Origin: Ancrocorticia populi
Lineage (GTDB): Bacteria; Actinomycetota; Actinomycetes; Actinomycetales; Actinomycetaceae
Direction of reading: 5' to 3'
DNA: 64,000 nucleotides
Assembly: GCF_003123745.1 (NCBI RefSeq)
Contig: NZ_QETB01000006.1
Coordinates: 112,403-176,402 of the forward strand
In this document: one piece after another, positions 26,503 to 35,251 of the stretch
Layout of the letters: each line of letters begins with the position of its first letter
Numbering within the stretch: the first letter of the stretch is position 1
The notes under the pieces: model-generated
What the model was told of the DNA's origin: nothing
Seen by the model: the letters and a program-made list of their open reading frames with translations, nothing else
Databases searched by the model: none
Position numbers and translations under genes: made by a program

Positions 26503-27117
26503 ATGCTGAGCCGAACTGGCCGCCCACTCTCACAGGTATTGTTTGGGCCGATCGCTCGCCTGTGCGTCAAGGCGCACATATCCGCCGATGCCATCACGAT
26601 AGGAGGAACGCTTGCCGGTGTCATTGCTGCGCTAACGCTCCTTCCGTTCGATCATCTGACTGCGGCCGCGTGGACCATCGGCGTACTGGTGATCTTCGAT
26701 AACCTCGATGGACAGATCGCGCGCCTGACAGGGACCTCTTCAAAGTGGGGAGCCTTTCTCGATTCCACACTGGACCGAGTGTCCGATGGGGCGATCTTCT
26801 CCGGCATCTTGATTTGGGCGTACCTGTGGGCGGATCCGAGCTATCAGGACTGGATTCTGGTGGGCACGCTGGGTGCGCTCGTGTTCGGATCGGTGGTTCC
26901 GTACGCCCGGGCTCGCGCCGAGGGACTTGGCATGACAGCGAGCGTGGGGCTTGCTGAACGGGCGGATCGGTTGGTTGTTTCGCTTGTATCCGTGTGGTTC
27001 GTGGGCATGGAATGGGGAGACTGGATCTTGGCCGTGGCCATGTGGCTCCTGTTCATCGCCGCCGTGATTACCGTGATTCAGCGGATGGTGTTCGTGTACG
27101 GCCAAGCGAAAGCGTGA
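26503..27117 (+). CDS. pgsA: CDP-alcohol phosphatidyltransferase, probable phosphatidylinositol phosphate synthase
   Basis: A 204-residue membrane enzyme. The family signature is complete (from about residue 66): DNLDG, then AR two residues later, then G, D and D at the expected 8/3/3 spacings, which bind the metal and CDP-diacylglycerol. In M. tuberculosis the gene at this place (Rv2612c, pgsA1) makes phosphatidylinositol phosphate; the following acyltransferase and pimA support the same role here. GGAAGAGG precedes the ATG. It is followed 1 nt later by the acyltransferase gene. Confidence 0.9.
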   Translation: MLSRTGRPLSQVLFGPIARLCVKAHISADAITIGGTLAGVIAALTLLPFDHLTAAAWTIGVLVIFDNLDGQIARLTGTSSKWGAFLDSTLDRVSDGAIFSGILIWAYLWADPSYQDWILVGTLGALVFGSVVPYARARAEGLGMTASVGLAERADRLVVSLVSVWFVGMEWGDWILAVAMWLLFIAAVITVIQRMVFVYGQAKA

Positions 27118-27118
27118 T

Positions 27119-28117
27119 ATGGATATCCTTCGAGTATTTGATTTAGCCCAGCGCGCCGTGGATCGCCTGCCAGAGCCGGTAGGACGCGGGCTGTTCAACA
27201 TCGTTGGGTCGGTTTCCGGAGTGTCCAGCATGGGGGGAGCCCGCCAGCTTCGGAAGAACCAAGCGCGGCTACGCCCGGGAATGAACTGGGTTCAGGCGCG
27301 GTTGCTTTCGAGCCGGGCCATGCGCTCCTACATGCGCTACTACTACGAAAGCCTCCGGCTTCATTCGCTATCGCGCGAACAGATCCTCGCCAGAGTGAGC
27401 GAGGCCGGCACAGAGCGGGTCCGGGCAGAGCTCGCCGAAGGGCGATCGATTACCGGTGCTCTCACGCACGCTGGAAACTGGGATCTTGCGGGGGCATGGT
27501 CCAACATCGCGTTGGCTGAAGTGCACACGATTGCCGAAAAGTTGGATCCCCCGGAGCTTTACGACGGATTCCTCGCCTTCCGTGAGGGCTTGGGGATGAC
27601 CATCTACCCACTGGTTAAAGGCGGCGGCGCTCTACACAAGCTGGCCCGCGATATGGAAGCCGCACCGATATTCACTCCGGTTCTTGCCGATCGCGATCTC
27701 TCCCACACCGGCATCGAAGTGGTGCTCGCAGGCCACACCGTGCGTGTTGCACCTGGACCCGCTCTGTTGGCTCAGCGCACCGGGGTGACGATCTACCCAA
27801 CGTTTGTACACTACGAGCGCCTGAGCGGTGAGCGTAGGAAGAAAGCCGGTTCATCGTGGGGAATTCGGGTCACGATCCTCGAGGGCGTCCGCGCAGCCAC
27901 CACCCTCGATTCCACGGCGGAAGAGCGGCGTCAGGATCTTGTCCGCATGAGCCAAGAGTGGATGAGCGCACTCGAGCCCTACCTCAAGGCTCACCTAGAG
28001 GACTGGCATATGCTGCAGAAGGTGTTTATTGATGATCTCGATCCGGCGCGGCTTGCGGCTTCGCGCGCCAAGGCGGCTGAGAAGGTGCAGCACCTCGATT
28101 CTGAGCAGGAGGGCTAA
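27119..28117 (+). CDS. phosphatidylinositol mannoside acyltransferase (PatA-like)
   Basis: A 332-residue member of the lipid A/PIM acyltransferase family, membrane-associated on the cytoplasmic side. The catalytic HX4D motif is HAGNWD (His 117, Asp 122). It corresponds to M. tuberculosis Rv2611c, which adds an acyl chain to the mannose of PIM1/PIM2. It sits between pgsA and pimA in one operon, so it acts on the PIM made by these neighbours. The C-terminal 20 residues are charged and probably disordered. Confidence 0.9.
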   Translation: MDILRVFDLAQRAVDRLPEPVGRGLFNIVGSVSGVSSMGGARQLRKNQARLRPGMNWVQARLLSSRAMRSYMRYYYESLRLHSLSREQILARVSEAGTERVRAELAEGRSITGALTHAGNWDLAGAWSNIALAEVHTIAEKLDPPELYDGFLAFREGLGMTIYPLVKGGGALHKLARDMEAAPIFTPVLADRDLSHTGIEVVLAGHTVRVAPGPALLAQRTGVTIYPTFVHYERLSGERRKKAGSSWGIRVTILEGVRAATTLDSTAEERRQDLVRMSQEWMSALEPYLKAHLEDWHMLQKVFIDDLDPARLAASRAKAAEKVQHLDSEQEG

Positions 28118-28120
28118 CAC

Positions 28121-29248
28121 ATGAGAATTGGTATTGCCTGCCCCTATTCGTGGGACGTGCCCGGCGGCGTCCAGTTTCATATCCGTGATCTTGCGGAGGA
28201 GCTAATCAGGCGCGGTCATGACGTCCGGGTGATCACCCCGGCAGAGGACACAACGGACCTACCCGATTACTTCACTTCTACGGGTGCGGCCATACCGATC
28301 CGATACAACGGATCAGTGGCGCGCCTATCTTTCGGGCCCCGCGTGAACGCCTGCGTTCGGAAGTGGATTCGGGAGGGCAACTTCGATGTTATCCACGTTC
28401 ACGAGCCGTTTATCCCGTCCGTTTCGATGCTCGCGCTCATGAGCGCTGAATGCCCGGTGGTTTCCACTTTTCATACCGCGATGGATCGTTCTCTTGCTTT
28501 GGAGATCGCGGCGCCTGCGCTGCGGCCCGTACTAGACAAGATCCAGTCGCGGATTGCCGTGTCTCAGGAGGCGCGGCGTACCGCGGTGCAGTATTTGGGC
28601 GGAGACGCTTACATCATTCCGAACGGGGTCTACACCCGCACCTTCGAGAAGGCCCCGCAGGACAACCGCTTCACGGGAACTGCCGAACACCCAACTATCG
28701 GCTTCTTGGGGCGCATTGATGAGCCGCGGAAAGGCCTTCCCGTTGTGGCGGCCGCCTTCACACAGATTCTCGAGGCTCACCCGGGCGTGCGGCTCTTCGT
28801 TGCTGGCCGCGGGGATGAAGCTCAAGCGCGTGAGATGTTCGGGGAATCGGCGGGTTCCGTCGAATTCCTCGGCGGAGTCAGCGAAGAGGACAAGGAGGCT
28901 CTGCTTTCGAGCGTGGATATTTACCTCGCACCGAATACTGGGGGTGAATCCTTCGGAATCATCCTCGTTGAAGCCATGAGCGCCGGAAGTTTCGTTATCA
29001 GTTCGGATATTCCGGCGTTCCGCGCCGTCTTGGGCAACGGCGAATTTGGTTCGCATTTTTCGAACGACGACGCCGAATCACTCGCCCAAGCCGTCATCTC
29101 CGCATTGGCGGAGCCCGAACACCGGGCCGACGTTGTGGCCAAGGCGCACGAAGAGGCCCACAGATACGACTGGGACACAGTGGCATCTCAGGTATTCGCC
29201 GTATACGAGACGGCATATCGGACCGCCCATATGGAGGTACCGGAATGA
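28121..29248 (+). CDS. pimA: phosphatidylinositol alpha-mannosyltransferase
   Basis: Transfers the first mannose from GDP-mannose to phosphatidylinositol. The 375-residue GT4 enzyme has the N-terminal glycine-rich loop (WDVPGGVQFHIRDLAEEL), the HVHEPFIPS segment, and the donor-site E(x7)E motif ESFGIILVE near residue 277. It follows the acyltransferase by 3 nt and overlaps the LemA-like gene by 4 nt. Together with pgsA and the acyltransferase it gives the early steps of PIM synthesis. Confidence 0.93.
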   Translation: MRIGIACPYSWDVPGGVQFHIRDLAEELIRRGHDVRVITPAEDTTDLPDYFTSTGAAIPIRYNGSVARLSFGPRVNACVRKWIREGNFDVIHVHEPFIPSVSMLALMSAECPVVSTFHTAMDRSLALEIAAPALRPVLDKIQSRIAVSQEARRTAVQYLGGDAYIIPNGVYTRTFEKAPQDNRFTGTAEHPTIGFLGRIDEPRKGLPVVAAAFTQILEAHPGVRLFVAGRGDEAQAREMFGESAGSVEFLGGVSEEDKEALLSSVDIYLAPNTGGESFGIILVEAMSAGSFVISSDIPAFRAVLGNGEFGSHFSNDDAESLAQAVISALAEPEHRADVVAKAHEEAHRYDWDTVASQVFAVYETAYRTAHMEVPE

Positions 29249-29820
29249 CGTGGTTGTGGTGGCTGCTACTTGGCGTTGGCTTGATTCTCGTGGTTGGCGG
29301 TGTGATCACGCTGCGTGCACGCAGGATCGATAACTTGAATCGAAACGTGTTGAAATCGCGGCGCTCGTTGGAACACGCACTGACGGCACGGGGGCAATAC
29401 GCGCACGATTTCGCCGTGTGCGGCGTGCTTGATATGGCCGGCGCAATTCTACTTACGGATGCGGCGGATTCATGCCTGCGGGCCGGGATGGATCCGATCG
29501 TCACCGATGGCCTGGACACGATGGAGAAGGTGAACTACGCGCAGGAGAACTACCCCGATCGCCGCGATCTCGAATCGAATCTGTCCCGCACGCTGCGGCT
29601 CACAGTGGATGAAACTGACTCCGAAGGATACAGCGATCACCAACGCTCCATCGCGGAGAGGCTTGATAAGGCGCGGCTAGACGTTGTGCTCACGCGCAGC
29701 TTCCACAATATTCACGTGGGCCAGGTTCGGCGCGTACGCGGCACGCTGCTGGCCCGCCTTTTCCGGCTGGCTGGAACGGCACCCCTGCCAGAAACCGTTG
29801 ATATGGATGATGAACGATGA
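29245..29820 (+). CDS. LemA-like single-pass membrane protein
   Basis: A 191-residue protein with one N-terminal membrane helix (residues 2-23) followed by long amphipathic helices beginning IDNLNRNVLKSRRSLEHALTARGQYA, a pattern like LemA. The equivalent protein after pimA in M. tuberculosis (Rv2609c) carries a NUDIX domain, as I recall its annotation; none is visible here, but a free-standing NUDIX protein is encoded two genes downstream. It overlaps pimA and the PrsW gene by 4 nt each. Function unknown. Confidence 0.65.
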   Translation: MTWLWWLLLGVGLILVVGGVITLRARRIDNLNRNVLKSRRSLEHALTARGQYAHDFAVCGVLDMAGAILLTDAADSCLRAGMDPIVTDGLDTMEKVNYAQENYPDRRDLESNLSRTLRLTVDETDSEGYSDHQRSIAERLDKARLDVVLTRSFHNIHVGQVRRVRGTLLARLFRLAGTAPLPETVDMDDER

Positions 29821-31028
29821 GTGAGCAGGGGATTCGCGTAGGAGCGCCACACCACGGGCACTACTCCGCGCCTAGGTTTGTTGAACCGGCAAAGCACGGC
29901 ATCGGCTTTTATATTGCTGTCGTTTCAATCATTGCCGTGGCGGTGGCCGGATTCTTCTACACCCTTCCGCTTATCAGCTTTGAGGGAGCGGGAGTCACGT
30001 TCGTCCTTATTCTTCTGGCGCTCGTTCCCGTTGTACTTATTTTGATCCTTATCAAGTGGATCGATGAGTGGGAACCCGAACCCAAGTGGCTCTACCTAGT
30101 GGCGTTCGCATGGGGAGCAGGAATATCCACTCTCCAGTCCATCGTGGGAAACCAGAGGTTCGAGGAAATTGTTGGGGCTCGAACCGATCTTGACGCCTAT
30201 CAGCAGGCCGCGCTTCCGGTTATCGTAGGCGCCCCGATTGTCGAGGAGGCTTTCAAGGGCATCGGGGTGCTTCTCATCTTCTTCGCATTCCGCAAGAACT
30301 TCAACGGCCCTGTTGATGGGATCGTCTACGGCATGCTGATCGGCGTGGGTTTCGCGTTCACAGAGAATATCTTCTACTTCGGACAGTTTTACGATGAGCT
30401 AGGTGCCGTATTTCAGGCGCGCGCTATCGAGAATCCTTTCGTTCATCCCCTCGCCACTGCACTGACTGGGATGGGCGCGGGTTTTGCGAGCCAAGGGCGC
30501 AGCAGGTTCTCGATCGTCCCAATGTCCATGGTGGGATACGCGGGTGCCGTACTGCTTCATGGATTGCATAACTTTTCAGCAGTTCAGGACATGGGCAGCG
30601 CGCAACGCTTGGGCTACCAGCTCCCCATCTATATCGCCGCCGTTGCCCTCATCTGCTACCTCAGGGTGCGCGAGCGAAAGATGGTGCTCGGAGTACTGAG
30701 TGAGTATGCGCTGGCCGGTTGGATTACCGGGAACGAAATGGCCATGATCCAAACGGTGGCGAATAGGGATTCGGCGGCAACATGGGCCGGCGAAAACCTT
30801 GCGCGTGCCGGAGGCAATCAGCAAGACGGTGTTCGTGCCATGCGCAGATTCCAAGAGGAGCTACTCAATCTAGCGAATGCCCGTGTGAGTGCCTTGCACC
30901 GAGGAACCGTCAATGCTCCACGGGTGCGCGCGGAGGAGGCCCGCAGGCTCGAACTGTTGGCCTACCTGCGTGAGGTCTTTACTGGACATGTGCAGCATAC
31001 GGGTGGACAGAATGCCCCAAGAGTCTAA
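29817..31028 (+). CDS. PrsW family intramembrane metalloprotease
   Basis: A 403-residue polytopic membrane protein with about eight helices in residues 30-290. Metal-site motifs of the PrsW/CPBP-like group are visible: VEEAFKG (EExxK), GFAFTENIFYF (FxxxEN), HPLATALTGMG, and LLHGLHNFS. The last 110 residues are soluble. PrsW proteases cleave membrane-bound anti-sigma factors or similar targets; the target here is unknown and no anti-sigma gene is nearby. It overlaps the NUDIX gene by 17 nt. Confidence 0.85.
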   Translation: MSEQGIRVGAPHHGHYSAPRFVEPAKHGIGFYIAVVSIIAVAVAGFFYTLPLISFEGAGVTFVLILLALVPVVLILILIKWIDEWEPEPKWLYLVAFAWGAGISTLQSIVGNQRFEEIVGARTDLDAYQQAALPVIVGAPIVEEAFKGIGVLLIFFAFRKNFNGPVDGIVYGMLIGVGFAFTENIFYFGQFYDELGAVFQARAIENPFVHPLATALTGMGAGFASQGRSRFSIVPMSMVGYAGAVLLHGLHNFSAVQDMGSAQRLGYQLPIYIAAVALICYLRVRERKMVLGVLSEYALAGWITGNEMAMIQTVANRDSAATWAGENLARAGGNQQDGVRAMRRFQEELLNLANARVSALHRGTVNAPRVRAEEARRLELLAYLREVFTGHVQHTGGQNAPRV

Positions 31029-31602
31029 GAATAGGCAGAATGGGCTGACAAAGAGCCAGCAGGCCGAAGTCAACTCCGAGTGGGTGGCTGATGCTGACGG
31101 GATTCTGCACCGTAACGCGGCCCGCGTGATCCTGCTCGATGATTCGGGGAGATCCCTGCTGGTCCGAGGACACGATGTTGGGGATCTCAACCACCAATGG
31201 TGGTTCACCGTGGGTGGTGGAGTTGGCCCAGATGAGGTGCCGGTTCGGGGTGCCTGCCGTGAGCTCTTCGAGGAAACCGGACTGTCCTTGGATCCAGATC
31301 GGCTGATAGGGCCTGTGCTTAAGCGCCGGGCCACATTCTATTTCGCGCTGGAGACCCGGCGTCAGGATGAGCTGTTCTTCTGTGCGCGCGTTGATAGTGC
31401 TGAACGCCGTGCGGCCGGGAAGAATCAGCACCTGACTTCGCTAGAGCTCGATGTGCTTGATGAGTTTCGCTGGTGGGCGCCCGAAGGTATTCGAGCTGCT
31501 GAAGCGGCTGGCCAGACATTCTATCCACGAGGCATCGCAGATATCATTGAGCGGTTGGATGCCGGGTGGGACGGTTCCTGCCCGGTGTTGCGCGAGGATT
31601 AG
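31012..31602 (+). CDS. NUDIX hydrolase
   Basis: A 196-residue protein with a complete NUDIX box: GGVGPDE, then seven residues, then RELFEETGL. Substrate cannot be told. The start at ATG 31012 gives an N-terminus (MPQESKNRQNGL) just before the domain; a longer in-frame reading into the PrsW gene adds unrelated sequence. GGGTGGA (31001-31007) lies upstream. It may replace the NUDIX domain fused to the LemA-like protein in relatives. Confidence 0.85.
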   Translation: MPQESKNRQNGLTKSQQAEVNSEWVADADGILHRNAARVILLDDSGRSLLVRGHDVGDLNHQWWFTVGGGVGPDEVPVRGACRELFEETGLSLDPDRLIGPVLKRRATFYFALETRRQDELFFCARVDSAERRAAGKNQHLTSLELDVLDEFRWWAPEGIRAAEAAGQTFYPRGIADIIERLDAGWDGSCPVLRED

Positions 31603-31639
31603 CGGGTATTCGCACGTTCCGCGAGGGGAGAAGTGCTCC

Positions 31640-31661
31640 ATACCGGCTCGCGCGGTATGAT
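31640..31661 (+). promoter_or_regulatory. candidate promoter of yebC-ruvC
   Basis: TATGAT (31656-31661) could be a -10 box about 40 nt before yebC. It overlaps an inverted repeat, ATACCG (31640-31645) and CGGTAT (31653-31658). No convincing -35 element is seen. Confidence 0.35.
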
Positions 31662-31699
31662 GTGAGGCGGAATATACGTGAAGAATCAAGGAGAAACCT

Positions 31700-32461
31700 G
31701 TGTCGGGACACTCTAAGTGGGCAACAACCAAGCACAAGAAGGCTGCTATTGATGCCAAGCGCGGCAAGCTATTTGCCCGCCTCATCAAGAATATTGAGGT
31801 TGCAGCGCGCACTGGTGGGCCAGATCCAGCAGGTAACCCAACTCTGTATGATGCCGTCCAGAAGGCGAAGAAGAACTCCGTTCCCGCCGATAATATCGAT
31901 CGCGCGCTCAAGCGTGGTTCGGGCGAAGGTGACGATGGTGTCAGCTACGAAAACATCCAGTACGAAGGGTATGCGGCGGGCGGCGTTGCCGTGCTGATCG
32001 AGTGCCTAACGGATAATCGAAATCGCGCGGCCTCTGAAGTTCGGGTTGCATTGACACGTAACGGCGGCCAGCTTGCAGATCCAGGTTCGGTTTCCTACCT
32101 GTTCTCACGCCGCGGCGTTGTCGAGGCTCCAAAGGTAGATGACCTGGAGGAAGATGACGTCCTGATGGCCGTACTTGATGCGGGTGCGGACGAGGTTCGT
32201 GAAGAAGATGATGTGTTCATTATCGAATCTGAGCCAAACGATGTTGTGGCTGTACGTACCGCTCTTCAGGAAGCCGGGATCGATTACAACTCTGCTGAAG
32301 TCGAGTTCGTTCCCTCCATGAAAGTTGAGGTTGACAAGGAGAAGGCGGCAAAGGTCCTCAAGGTGATCGACGCTCTGGACGATTGCGACGATGTTCAGAA
32401 CGTCTTCTCGAATGTGGATATCCCCGATGCTGTGATGGAAGAGCTGGAAGCAGAGAACTAA
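31700..32461 (+). CDS. YebC/PmpR family protein
   Basis: A 253-residue member of the YebC family, with the usual N-terminus [21 protein letters not shown] and the [14 protein letters not shown] and GSVSYLF motifs. Family members have been described as transcription regulators and, more recently, as ribosome-associated factors that help translate proline stretches. GTG start with AAGGAGA upstream. Directly followed by ruvC with no gap, as in many bacteria. Confidence 0.95.
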   Translation: MSGHSKWATTKHKKAAIDAKRGKLFARLIKNIEVAARTGGPDPAGNPTLYDAVQKAKKNSVPADNIDRALKRGSGEGDDGVSYENIQYEGYAAGGVAVLIECLTDNRNRAASEVRVALTRNGGQLADPGSVSYLFSRRGVVEAPKVDDLEEDDVLMAVLDAGADEVREEDDVFIIESEPNDVVAVRTALQEAGIDYNSAEVEFVPSMKVEVDKEKAAKVLKVIDALDDCDDVQNVFSNVDIPDAVMEELEAEN

Positions 32462-33100
32462 TTGAGGATCCTGGGCGTAGATCCCGGCCTGACTCGGTGT
32501 GGGCTTGGCACCATCGATTCTTATGGCGCGCGCCAAGTTTCGCTTGTAGACGTGCGGGTGGCCCGTTCGCCGGCCGAACTTGCTCCCCATAAGCGCCTGC
32601 TCATGATCGCCGATGAGCTTGACGTGGTCCTAGATCAGTTCAAGCCAGACGTTGTGGCGATTGAGCGTGTGTTCGCGAAGGATAACGTTCGCTCCGTCAC
32701 CGGCGTGGCTCAGGTTGTTGGCATCGTCATGTTGGCGGCCGCGCGTGCGGACCTTCCCGTTGAACTGCACACGCCGCCCGAGGTGAAGGCCGCTGTTTCG
32801 GGCAACGGGCGTGCGGAGAAGCAACAGGTGCAGATTATGGTTCAGCGGATTCTTCGCCTGCAGGAACGCCCAAAGCCCGCCGATGCTGCCGATGCTCTGG
32901 CCATTGCCATTACTCAGGCATGGCGAGGCGGCCAGCAGTCCTTAATTGCTGAGCCGGACCGCACTCAGCATGGGGGAGCCGGGATGCTCCCGAGGTCCAC
33001 TGGTTATGATCTGACACCCGCGCAGAAGATGTGGGCGGGTGCAGAACGCATGTCGCGGAGACACGGGGCCGTTGCTCCAACTGAAACGTCAGAGCAATGA
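32462..33100 (+). CDS. ruvC: crossover junction endodeoxyribonuclease RuvC
   Basis: Resolves Holliday junctions made during recombination. The catalytic acidic residues are seen in GVDPG (Asp 6), IERVF (Glu 68) and the KPADAADALA segment. It starts with TTG immediately after the yebC stop, so translation is probably coupled and limited. At 212 residues it has a C-terminal extension of about 35 residues beyond the usual core. Followed by ruvA after 35 nt. Confidence 0.94.
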   Translation: MRILGVDPGLTRCGLGTIDSYGARQVSLVDVRVARSPAELAPHKRLLMIADELDVVLDQFKPDVVAIERVFAKDNVRSVTGVAQVVGIVMLAAARADLPVELHTPPEVKAAVSGNGRAEKQQVQIMVQRILRLQERPKPADAADALAIAITQAWRGGQQSLIAEPDRTQHGGAGMLPRSTGYDLTPAQKMWAGAERMSRRHGAVAPTETSEQ

Positions 33101-33108
33101 GCTAAACT

Positions 33109-33124
33109 GCAAACAGTTGTTCGA
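33109..33124 (+). promoter_or_regulatory. candidate LexA (SOS) box upstream of ruvA
   Basis: GCAAACAGTTGTTCGA matches the actinobacterial SOS consensus TCGAAC(N4)GTTCGA at 10 of 12 defined positions; the right half is perfect. It lies 12 bp before the ruvA start, next to a -10-like TAAACT (33103-33108). ruvA is a known SOS gene in many bacteria. Confidence 0.5.
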
Positions 33125-33135
33125 GAGGTGGGGGA

Positions 33136-33726
33136 ATGATTGCGTCGGTTCATGGCACGGTGGCGCACGTGGGTATTGCCCAGGCCGTGATTGAGGTGGG
33201 CGGTGTGGGTTTGGCGGTGCTTGCTACTCCCACAACACTGTCCGGACTACGCGAAGGTGCTCCGGCAAGGCTGGCCACCTCGCTCGTGGTTCGCGAAGAT
33301 TCCCTTACTCTGTTTGGTTTTTCCGATGATGATGAGCGTGATACGTTCAACATTTTGCAAGGCGTTTCCGGCGTTGGGCCCAAGGTGGCATTGAACGTGC
33401 TGAGCGTCCATACGCCGGACGCGTTGCGGACGGCCGTAGCGAACAAGGATAGTGCCGCTCTGCAGCGCGTCTCGGGCATTGGCAAGAAGGGTGCCGAGCG
33501 CCTCCTGCTCGAGCTTGGCAATAAACTGGGGCCGGCAACCGGTGTGGGCGCTCGGCCAGCGGCACCGGCTAATGCCCTCGAATCTGACGTTGTAGAGGCG
33601 CTTGTGGGGTTGGGCTGGCCCGAGCGTGATGCTCACGCAGCCTACGAGAGTGCCGCCGCCACTGAAACTGATGGCAGTGTGGCTGGCCTTCTGCGTTCAA
33701 GCCTTCAAATTCTCGGAGCGAGGTGA
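33136..33726 (+). CDS. ruvA: Holliday junction DNA helicase subunit RuvA
   Basis: Binds Holliday junctions as a tetramer and loads RuvB. The 196 residues show the OB-fold N-terminus ([13 protein letters not shown]), the two helix-hairpin-helix motifs ([16 protein letters not shown] and [19 protein letters not shown]) and the C-terminal RuvB-binding helices (about 147-196). AGAGGTGGGGGA precedes the ATG. Its 3' end abuts ruvB. Confidence 0.95.
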   Translation: MIASVHGTVAHVGIAQAVIEVGGVGLAVLATPTTLSGLREGAPARLATSLVVREDSLTLFGFSDDDERDTFNILQGVSGVGPKVALNVLSVHTPDALRTAVANKDSAALQRVSGIGKKGAERLLLELGNKLGPATGVGARPAAPANALESDVVEALVGLGWPERDAHAAYESAAATETDGSVAGLLRSSLQILGAR

Positions 33727-33728
33727 CC

Positions 33729-34754
33729 ATGTCCGAATCGTCCGATCTTGTCATGCCCGATGCGGCAGATTCCGAACGTGCCGCAGAGGCCGCGCTGCGT
33801 CCGCGCCATCTGGAGGACTTCGTGGGCCAGCCGGTGGTGCGCGAGCAGCTCTCGTTGGTGTTGGAGGCGGCGATCTCCAGAGGAAATGTTCCCGATCACG
33901 TTCTGCTCTCGGGTCCGCCGGGACTGGGTAAAACAACCCTATCGATGATTATCGCCAATGAGGTGGGAGGGTCACTCCGGCTCACGTCGGGACCCGCGAT
34001 CCAAAAGCCTGGAGACCTAGCCGCCGTACTCTCCTCTCTTCAGGAAGGAGACATCCTTTTTATCGATGAGATCCACCGTTTGGCGCGAACCGCCGAAGAA
34101 ATGCTCTATCTCGCGATGGAGGACTTCCGCGTAGACGTCATGGTGGGCAAGGGCCCGGGCGCCACCTCGATTCCGCTTCCGCTTCCGCCGTTCACGGTGG
34201 TGGGAGCAACAACGCGGGCGGGTTTGCTTCCGGCCCCATTACGTGATCGCTTCGGATTTACGGGTCACCTTGAGTATTACGACGACGACGAGCTCGCCAC
34301 CATCGTGGTGCGCAACGCTGTGAAACTAGGCGCGGACCTGACTCAGGATGCGGCTAATGAGATTGCCTCGCGTTCCCGCGGTACACCCCGCATCGCCAAC
34401 CGATTGCTCCGCCGTGTACAGGACTGGGCTCAGGTTAAAGGTAACGGGAAGCTTGATCTTTCTGCTGCTCGGGCTGCGCTGGATGTGTTCGAGGTGGATC
34501 AGCGAGGCCTTGATCGTCTGGATCGTGCCGTCCTTGAGGCAGTGTGCGTGCGTTTCGGGGGAGGGCCGGTGGGGCTCACAACTCTTGCGGTCTCGGTTGG
34601 GGAAGAACCTGAAACCGTCGAATCGGTGGCAGAGCCTTATTTGGTTCGCGAGGGCTTCCTTGTTCGTACGCCTCGGGGCCGTGCGGCAACTGCCCTGACT
34701 TGGCAACATCTGGGGATGGCTCCGCCCGAGCAAAGTGACACCCTGTTCACTTAG
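33729..34754 (+). CDS. ruvB: Holliday junction DNA helicase motor subunit RuvB
   Basis: Hexameric AAA+ motor for branch migration. Walker [10 protein letters not shown], Walker B IDEIH, sensor 1 GATTRAG and the arginine-finger region PLRDRFG are all present, followed by the winged-helix domain. The ATG at 33729 follows GGAGCGAGG with 5 nt spacing and gives a 341-residue protein. GTG at 33723, overlapping the ruvA stop, is the alternative and adds two residues. Confidence 0.95.
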   Translation: MSESSDLVMPDAADSERAAEAALRPRHLEDFVGQPVVREQLSLVLEAAISRGNVPDHVLLSGPPGLGKTTLSMIIANEVGGSLRLTSGPAIQKPGDLAAVLSSLQEGDILFIDEIHRLARTAEEMLYLAMEDFRVDVMVGKGPGATSIPLPLPPFTVVGATTRAGLLPAPLRDRFGFTGHLEYYDDDELATIVVRNAVKLGADLTQDAANEIASRSRGTPRIANRLLRRVQDWAQVKGNGKLDLSAARAALDVFEVDQRGLDRLDRAVLEAVCVRFGGGPVGLTTLAVSVGEEPETVESVAEPYLVREGFLVRTPRGRAATALTWQHLGMAPPEQSDTLFT

Positions 34755-34857
34755 TGATCACATAAGGGAGATGCAACGCACGTTTTTTGAGCATCGGTAT
34801 TCAGCCAAGCTGAGTAGAATGTGGCGGTACATGTCTTGTGAATACTAGGAGTGGCCC

Positions 34858-35220
34858 GTGGATCCCTCAATCTCAATGATCATCCTTCTTGCACTGATGG
34901 TCCTCATGTTTTGGTGGATGTCTCGTTCGTCAAAGAAGATGCGCGAAAAGATGGCGGCAGAGCGCGAAGCTGCTGTAGAGCTAGGAAATAACGTTGTCAC
35001 CACGGCCGGATTCTTCGGAACCATCGTGGATATTGATGGAGATGCTGTGACACTGCAGAGCCCAAGTGGCGATGAGTCCGTGTGGCTGCGCAGCTCAATC
35101 AATGCCGTATCTGATCTTCCTCTTGGCGATGATGAAGATGAAGAGACCGTAGAAGACGCTACAGAGGAATCTGGCACCGGAGATCTCGGAGAAAACAAGT
35201 CTGGATCTGCCTGGGAGTAA
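34858..35220 (+). CDS. yajC: preprotein translocase subunit YajC
   Basis: A 120-residue Sec accessory protein with one N-terminal membrane helix (about 5-22, IILLALMVLMFWWMS) and a small cytoplasmic domain (NVVTTAGFFGTIVDIDGDAVTL). The C-terminal third is strongly acidic. GTG start with AGGAG upstream. First gene of yajC-secD-secF-apt; a TAGAAT in 34755-34857 may be its -10 box. Confidence 0.92.
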   Translation: MDPSISMIILLALMVLMFWWMSRSSKKMREKMAAEREAAVELGNNVVTTAGFFGTIVDIDGDAVTLQSPSGDESVWLRSSINAVSDLPLGDDEDEETVEDATEESGTGDLGENKSGSAWE

Positions 35221-35251
35221 TCACCTCCCAAGGTGCTAGAAAGAAAGCTAC

